Assembly (NCBI RefSeq): GCF_027925385.1
Contig: NZ_AP027142.1
Location: forward strand, 1,966,001-2,030,000
Reading direction: 5' to 3'
Length of the DNA stretch: 64,000 nucleotides
Source: Methylocystis iwaonis
GTDB lineage: Bacteria > Pseudomonadota > Alphaproteobacteria > Rhizobiales > Beijerinckiaceae
Positions 59,572 to 64,000 of the stretch are shown piece after piece. Made by a program: the position numbers and the translations under genes. Each line of letters begins with the position of its first letter. Position 1 is the stretch's first letter. The notes below the pieces were generated by a model, which was not told where the DNA came from, did not search any database, and was given only the letters and a program-made list of their open reading frames with translations.

Positions 59572-60152
59572 CGCGGCGCGCCCGGCGGCGTCGACGCGCC
59601 GGGGCCGAGCGAGCGCTGCATGATCACCGAGTCTGTCCAGCGGCCATATTTGAAGCCGACCGACGAGAGATAGCCCGCCTGCACGAAGCCGCAGGCCTTG
59701 TGGAGCCTCAGCGAGGCTTCGTTCGCCGCGTCGATATAACCGATAAGCTGGCGGTAGCCCGCCGCTGCGCAAGCGTCGATCAGCGCCGGTAGCAAGAGGC
59801 GGCCGACGCCGCGATGCAAATGGCTCGGATCGACATAGATCGAGTGCTTGACGACATAGCGATAGGCCGGCCGCTTGCGAAAGGGGACGGCATAGGCGTA
59901 GCCGATCACGGCGCCGTCGAGCTCCGCGACGAGATGGGGCAGGCGATGCTTGCCCATATTCTTCCGACGCCGCTTGAGGTCGTCTTTCTGCGGCGTGTCG
60001 TAGAGCGGCGCCTCGGACGGATCGAGCCCCTTGCGGATGTGATGCAGATAGATCGCCAGCATGGCGTCGACGTCGTCGTCGCGCGAGGGCCTTACGACGA
60101 TCGCCGAACGCTCGGCTTCCGCAATTGCAGTTCTCTCCGACTCCAGGGTCAT
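59568..60152 (-). CDS. GNAT acetyltransferase (PAT-like)
   Basis: The 194-residue protein matches phosphinothricin acetyltransferase-like GNATs: VRPSRDDDVDAMLAIYLHHI, VAELDGAVIGYAYAVPFRKRPAYRYVVKHSIYVDPSHLHRGVGRLLLPALI with the RGxG acetyl-CoA motif, and GFVQAGYLSSVGFKYGRWTDSVIMQRSL. Such enzymes N-acetylate small amines. The ATG at 60152 follows GGAA. Its end overlaps the converging CCA-like gene by four bases. Confidence 0.9.
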   Translation of the reverse strand: MTLESERTAIAEAERSAIVVRPSRDDDVDAMLAIYLHHIRKGLDPSEAPLYDTPQKDDLKRRRKNMGKHRLPHLVAELDGAVIGYAYAVPFRKRPAYRYVVKHSIYVDPSHLHRGVGRLLLPALIDACAAAGYRQLIGYIDAANEASLRLHKACGFVQAGYLSSVGFKYGRWTDSVIMQRSLGPGASTPPGAPR

Positions 60153-60255
60153 ACCATTTCCGTTTGAATAGCTCGCCTTGGCGCGTGTCATTCCCGATCG
60201 CTCGCTCAAGCGAGCGTGGGGAATGACACTGAACCCAACAAGCGGATCCCGTATT
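60150..60255. mobile_element. MITE-related repeat fragment at the decarboxylase stop
   Basis: CCATTTCCGTTTGAATAGCT matches the element at 13096, followed by GATCGCTCGCTCAAGCGAGC (as right of the core at 46460) and a right end CAAGCGGATCCCGTATTA like the terminal repeat. The family A core is missing. It ends on the decarboxylase stop codon. Confidence 0.6.
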
Positions 60256-62611
60256 ATTCGCTCACGACAAAAGTGTAGAGGCGCAGGCGGCCTTGTGCGT
60301 CGGTTTCCTTATAGAGCCCTTGGATTTCATAGTCGAAACCCGGAAACTGATTGGCGCTGCGCTCGAACATTTTCAGATAGTGCAGCATGGGACGCGCTTT
60401 TTCGCCGAGCCGCTCGCCGGGAACGATGGTGGCGATGCCCGGCGGATAGATGACCCAGAGCGTCGTCGCGACGCGCCCCTCGATTTCATCCAGCGTCAGA
60501 TAATCGACGTTGTTGCGCACGAGATGCAGATACGCCTCGCGCGGCGTCATCGCCATGTCCGGCAGATGCTCGCGCGCAAATTGCGCGAGCTGCAAAGCGC
60601 TGACGCCCGCTTCCTTGAAGAAGCGATGCATATCGCCGCAAAGATCGCGCAGCCGCACGCCCTTGTAACGGCCCGGCCGCCGCGCGACGAATTCCGGAAT
60701 GACGTCCTGCAGAAGCGCATTGTCGTCGTGCAGCCGCTTGAAGGCGACGAGCGCCGAAACGAGCGTTCCCGCCTTGCTCGACTCGACGCCCGGCGTCAGC
60801 AGGAAGAGGAGCGAGTTGAGATCGTTCTTCTCCGGCACGATGCGGTTCTCGCGCAAATATTGCGCGACGATCGGGGCCGGGACGCCGTGATCCTCATAGG
60901 CGCCCGTGCTGCGATCGAATCCTGGCGTGAGCAAGGTAAGCTTGCAGGGATCGGTGATCGCAAAGCCCGGCGCCATGTCCTGGAAACCATGCCAGCCCGC
61001 GCCCGGCGCAAGCTCCCAGAAGGCGGCGTTGCGCGAGAGTTGTTCGGTGGAGACCATTTCCCAGCCGACTTGATGCGCGCCGGTTTCGCGCGCGGCGTCG
61101 GGAATGGAAACCTTGTCGGGAACGAAAGGATCGAAGAACCAGCGCCGCGCCGGATCTTTCTCCTTGTCCTCGAATTCGCGGCGCACGGCGCGCAGCTTCT
61201 TGCGCAACTCGACGCCGAGACGAACGGTGTCGTCCCACAGAACTTCGCCGGAGCGGCCTTTCATCATCTGCGCGCCGACGTCGAGCGAGGCGAACAGCGG
61301 ATAGAAGGGCGAGGTCGAGGCGTGCTGCATGAAGCCTTCGTTGAAGCGCTTGTGCTCGACCCGGCGCCTCTGCCCCTTGATATGCCGGTCGCGCACATGG
61401 ATCTGCGACGCCTGCGAGAAGCTCGCGAGCTGCTTATGCGTCGATTGGGTGGCGACGACGCCGGGAGAAGCCTCGTTGAGGTTTTTCAGCCCCATGGCGA
61501 AGCGCCGCTCGTAGAGCGGGTGGAATTTCATGAAGCCGGCCCAGGCTTCGTCGAAGAGGATGTAGTCGCACAAATGGCCGATCTTCTTCACGATCCATTC
61601 GGCGTCGTAGATTGTGCCGTCATAGGTGCATTGCTCGATCACTGCGACGCGGAAGGGCCGCTCCTTGCGCCAGGCGTCCTTATCCTTGACCAGCGGATTG
61701 TCGCGAATGCGCGTGCGCAGCGTCTCTTCGTCGAAGGCTTTGTGGTCGATCGGGCCGATCAGGCCGAAGGCATTGCGCGTGGTGGGGAGAAAGATCGGCA
61801 CGCCGCCGCTCAAGAGCAAGGCGCCATGATGCGCGGCCTTGTGATTGTTGCGGTCAAAGAGCACGAGATCGCCTTCGGCCACGAGATTGGTGAGGACGAC
61901 CTTGTTCGATGTGGACGTGCCGTTGAGCACGAAATAGGTTTTTTCTGCCCCGAAGATTTCGGCCGCCGCCTTTTGCGCTTTGAGCGCAGGGCCTTCGTGT
62001 GTGAGGAGGTCTCCAAGCTCGACGACGGAATTGTCCAGATCGTCGCGGAACACCGCTTCGCCGAGATGCTCCATGAAGATGCGCCCGATGGGGCTACGGC
62101 TATAGAAAATGCCGCCATTATGGCCGGGACAGGTCCAGAGCTGATTGCCTTCTTCGGCGTAATCGACAATGGCGCCGAAGAAAGGCGTCTTCAGCGTGTC
62201 GGCATATTGCTTGAGCCGCGAGACAAGATTCTTGGCGATGAACTCCGGCGTCTCCTCCGCCAGGAACACATAGCCGTCGATGAAGTCGAGCACCTCGACC
62301 GGTATATCCTCGAAGCGCTTGCGGCGGATGAGCAAAACAATCGGCATGTCCAGACCGCGCTTGCGCATCAGATCAATGAGCGAGGCGGTCTTGCCCTCTA
62401 TCCCCCTCTTGCCCCAGTCGACGACAAGGCATCCGATCGCGGCGTCCGTCTGCACGACGATCTCGGCGTCCTCCAATCGCCGCGCCCGGACGACCTGAAA
62501 GCCCATGCGCTCGATGGCCGCGATGATCTGATTGACGCGCAGGCCTTCGAGGTCGTCTGCCTCGAAATTGGGCGCGGAGAAGAGGAAGGTGAAGCGCTGG
62601 GAAAAGTCCAT
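60254..62611 (-). CDS. Orn/Lys/Arg decarboxylase, PLP-dependent
   Basis: The 785-residue enzyme has the three domains of the large fold-I basic amino-acid decarboxylases: an N-terminal receiver-like wing (MGFQVVRARRLEDAEIVVQ...), the major PLP domain with ATQSTHKQLASFSQASQIH (PLP Lys in STHK), and a C-terminal domain ending LQGLYKETDAQGRLRLYTFVV. Arginine decarboxylase for agmatine and acid resistance or polyamines is plausible, but the substrate cannot be fixed. The start at MDFSQRFTF is chosen by homology. A MITE-type end touches its stop. Confidence 0.9.
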   Translation of the reverse strand: MDFSQRFTFLFSAPNFEADDLEGLRVNQIIAAIERMGFQVVRARRLEDAEIVVQTDAAIGCLVVDWGKRGIEGKTASLIDLMRKRGLDMPIVLLIRRKRFEDIPVEVLDFIDGYVFLAEETPEFIAKNLVSRLKQYADTLKTPFFGAIVDYAEEGNQLWTCPGHNGGIFYSRSPIGRIFMEHLGEAVFRDDLDNSVVELGDLLTHEGPALKAQKAAAEIFGAEKTYFVLNGTSTSNKVVLTNLVAEGDLVLFDRNNHKAAHHGALLLSGGVPIFLPTTRNAFGLIGPIDHKAFDEETLRTRIRDNPLVKDKDAWRKERPFRVAVIEQCTYDGTIYDAEWIVKKIGHLCDYILFDEAWAGFMKFHPLYERRFAMGLKNLNEASPGVVATQSTHKQLASFSQASQIHVRDRHIKGQRRRVEHKRFNEGFMQHASTSPFYPLFASLDVGAQMMKGRSGEVLWDDTVRLGVELRKKLRAVRREFEDKEKDPARRWFFDPFVPDKVSIPDAARETGAHQVGWEMVSTEQLSRNAAFWELAPGAGWHGFQDMAPGFAITDPCKLTLLTPGFDRSTGAYEDHGVPAPIVAQYLRENRIVPEKNDLNSLLFLLTPGVESSKAGTLVSALVAFKRLHDDNALLQDVIPEFVARRPGRYKGVRLRDLCGDMHRFFKEAGVSALQLAQFAREHLPDMAMTPREAYLHLVRNNVDYLTLDEIEGRVATTLWVIYPPGIATIVPGERLGEKARPMLHYLKMFERSANQFPGFDYEIQGLYKETDAQGRLRLYTFVVSE

Positions 62612-62922
62612 CCAATGCCGTCCATTCGGAAAGCGCGCGTTAAGCTGAGCCGCGCTGTCGACGGTTCGCAGACACTTCTTGCGTGACGCAATCGTGACAG
62701 TGCGCGCCGTTAGCTTGTCAGACGGCAAGAAGCTAGGCCAACATGCGTTAATTATCGGGGAAGGCGATATCCGCCGCGCTTTCGTAAAACGCCGACTGTC
62801 CTATAACATTTGCGACAGCGTCGGACGGTGCGGGCGACGAACGGCAGTATTTGCGCTCGTCACGAGCGCGTCATGGTCGCGCTTAAATTGGAACGCCTTG
62901 GTTTCCGACCGGGAGAAGCTTC
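62612..62922. other. Divergent intergenic region
   Basis: About 310 bases between the decarboxylase and the gene at 62923. A perfect small palindrome TTGCGTGACGCAA (62679-62691) lies about 70 bases upstream of the decarboxylase start and may be an operator. No gene or RNA is seen. Confidence 0.4.
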
Positions 62923-63240
62923 ATGAAGCCGTGGGGATTTGCGTTAGGCGTGGCGGCCGGCGCCGCAGCGGCGCTCCTGTTTGACCGCGAGGGAAATCGC
63001 GTGCGGCCCGTCGCCAAGGCCGCCCTGAAGGCCGCCGTCCTGGCCTTGCACGAAGCGCGTGTGCAGGGCGCACACCTGATGGAAACGGCCGAGGATCTCT
63101 TCGCTGAGGCGAAGGCGGAGGCGGCTTCCGACATATTTGCCGCCACGATGGCGCAGGCCCGCAAGTCCGCCGGCCCGAAGCCCGAGGAAGGCGGGGCCGC
63201 CGCCGAAACGACGCCGCAGCCGACCTCGGAAGGGGCGTGA
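62923..63240 (+). CDS. Membrane-anchored Ala-rich helical protein (first of a metal-domain pair)
   Basis: The 105-residue product has a short N-terminal membrane segment (MKPWGFALGVAAGAAAALLF) and a long amphipathic, Ala/Glu-rich helix (VRPVAKAALKAAVLALHEARVQGAHLMETAEDLFAEAKAEAASD). This resembles small YtxH/DUF5132-like proteins found beside heavy-metal-domain proteins. It ends four bases before, or overlaps, the next gene. Function is unknown. Confidence 0.65.
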   Translation: MKPWGFALGVAAGAAAALLFDREGNRVRPVAKAALKAAVLALHEARVQGAHLMETAEDLFAEAKAEAASDIFAATMAQARKSAGPKPEEGGAAAETTPQPTSEGA

Positions 63241-63242
63241 GC

Positions 63243-63686
63243 ATGGGCGCCGGCCTGCCAATCGCCGAAATCGCGCACGCCATGCCGGGCCGGGCCCGTC
63301 TGCGGTTCCCGGACCGCCTTGGCGACTCGGACTTTTTTGCCTCTGTCTCCAGCGGTCTGTCCGCGCTGCCGAGCGTCTACAAGGTGGCGGCGAGGCCCTT
63401 CACCGGCAGCGTGCTCATCGAGCACGGCGACGCGCTCGAGAAGGTCAGCGAGGCGGCGCTGGAAGCGGGGCTTTTCGCAATCGGCAAGGCGCGATCCGCG
63501 ACGAAGACTGACAAGCCGGTCGAGTTCGATCCGAAGGCGCTCGTCGCATTGGCGTTGGTCGGGCTCGCGCTCTGGCAGGTGACGCGGGAAAAGTTCTTTC
63601 CGCCTGCATTCACGCTGCTGTGGTACGCCGGCCATCTCGCCGGCGTCTGGCGGTCGCCCGAGAGCGGCGACGACGCCATGATCTAG
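63243..63686 (+). CDS. HMA-like domain membrane protein
   Basis: The 147-residue protein begins with a ferredoxin-like HMA fold lacking CxxC: AMPGRARLRFPDRLGDSDFF and LPSVYKVAARPFTGSVLIEHG, similar to the cytosolic front of some P1B ATPases. A C-terminal membrane helix (ALVALALVGLALWQV) follows. The ATG at 63243 has GGAAGG nine bases upstream; a GTG at 63237 is the alternative. With the preceding gene it forms a coupled pair that may bind or sense metal or heme. Confidence 0.65.
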   Translation: MGAGLPIAEIAHAMPGRARLRFPDRLGDSDFFASVSSGLSALPSVYKVAARPFTGSVLIEHGDALEKVSEAALEAGLFAIGKARSATKTDKPVEFDPKALVALALVGLALWQVTREKFFPPAFTLLWYAGHLAGVWRSPESGDDAMI

Positions 63687-64000
63687 CCGCGCAGGGCCTC
63701 GACCAAATCAATCGCCTCCCAAGGGAGCGCGAGATCGTCGCGTCCGAAATGCCCATAGGTTGCAAGCGGCAGATAGAAGCCGGAGGCGCCGGCGGCCTTC
63801 GGCCGGCTTCGGAGCGAAAAACGCTTCACGATCGCGGCCGGGCGGAAATCGAGGATCGCGGCGAGACGCTTAGTGATCGCCTCGTCGCTGAACTTCCCGG
63901 TATTGAAGGTCTCGACGCTCAGGCTCAGCGGCTCCGCCTGGCCGATGGCATAGGCCAAATGGACTTCGCAACGCTCGGCCAATCCGGCGGCGACGATGTT
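63683..64000 (-). CDS. metK: S-adenosylmethionine synthetase, C-terminal part
   Basis: The 105 codons in the window end a MetK: NIVAAGLAERCEVHLAYAIGQAEPLSLSVETFNTGKFSDE, with the family Gly/Asp pattern, and FYLPLATYGHFGRDDLALPWEAIDLVEAL. MetK makes SAM from methionine and ATP. The gene starts beyond the right edge. It overlaps the convergent HMA-like gene by four bases at the stops. Confidence 0.93.
   Translation of the reverse strand, partial: NIVAAGLAERCEVHLAYAIGQAEPLSLSVETFNTGKFSDEAITKRLAAILDFRPAAIVKRFSLRSRPKAAGASGFYLPLATYGHFGRDDLALPWEAIDLVEALRG

Noticed and set aside
60293..62686. 797-codon plus-strand open frame opposite the decarboxylase
   Set aside because: Shadow of the decarboxylase; no recognisable motif and no ribosome site at its start.

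Overview
This 64 kb window is GC-rich chromosomal DNA from an alphaproteobacterium, most likely Hyphomicrobiales (Rhizobiales). The evidence is a PopZ-family polar protein, an SOS box of the alphaproteobacterial form GTTC-N7-GTTC in front of dnaE2, the gene order coaD-ppiA-ppiB-queA-tgt, and mesaconyl-CoA hydratase of the ethylmalonyl-CoA pathway. A methylotroph or type II methanotroph (Methylocystis/Methylosinus-like) is my best guess. That is inference only: no methane or methanol oxidation gene lies in the window.

Layout. 1-5.7 kb: NAD synthesis (nadB start, a DUF4202 gene, nadA with a palindromic operator candidate), a GGDEF-EAL protein and pyrB. 5.8-9.5 kb: a secreted beta-helix protein, then a sulfur module (cysK, TauE/SafE exporter, divergent Rrf2 regulator). 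9.5-14.8 kb: a PCMT-like protein, tolC, popZ, ftsB, an MBL-fold hydrolase and a secreted SH3 protein. 14.8-18.3 kb: SOS-controlled dnaE2. 18.4-25 kb: small membrane or secreted proteins, a DEAD-box helicase, rpsU. 25-32 kb: tRNA-Ala, yggT-yggU-mch, a PRC-barrel protein, a GNAT/DUF1778 toxin-antitoxin pair, dnaB, DUF2232, rplI. 32-38 kb: copC, Uma2, ybbA-ybbP divergent from tesA, thpR, and a 54-residue membrane protein behind a long structured leader. 38.6-44.5 kb: a pseudo-dihydroorotase, coaD, two cyclophilins, queA, tgt. 44.5-50 kb: a HigA-like regulator with a DNA methyltransferase, recG, a MazE/Doc pair. 50-64 kb: a VanX-like peptidase, pyrE, a GST, a cupin-GNAT-DUF2165 operon, patatin, a YdeI-like gene beside an IS5-type remnant, a headless CCA-enzyme homologue, an Orn/Lys/Arg decarboxylase, a metal-domain pair, and the end of metK.

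The most striking feature is the density of short palindromic repeats. At least ten copies of one ~80 bp element (family A) and several copies of five other families fill almost every intergenic gap. One copy of family A sits in frame inside queA, and a different family sits in frame inside dnaE2, so both enzymes carry repeat-encoded peptides. One copy is the core of a ~240 bp MITE-like element with ~29 bp terminal inverted repeats. No CRISPR array, prophage, rRNA or intact transposase was seen.
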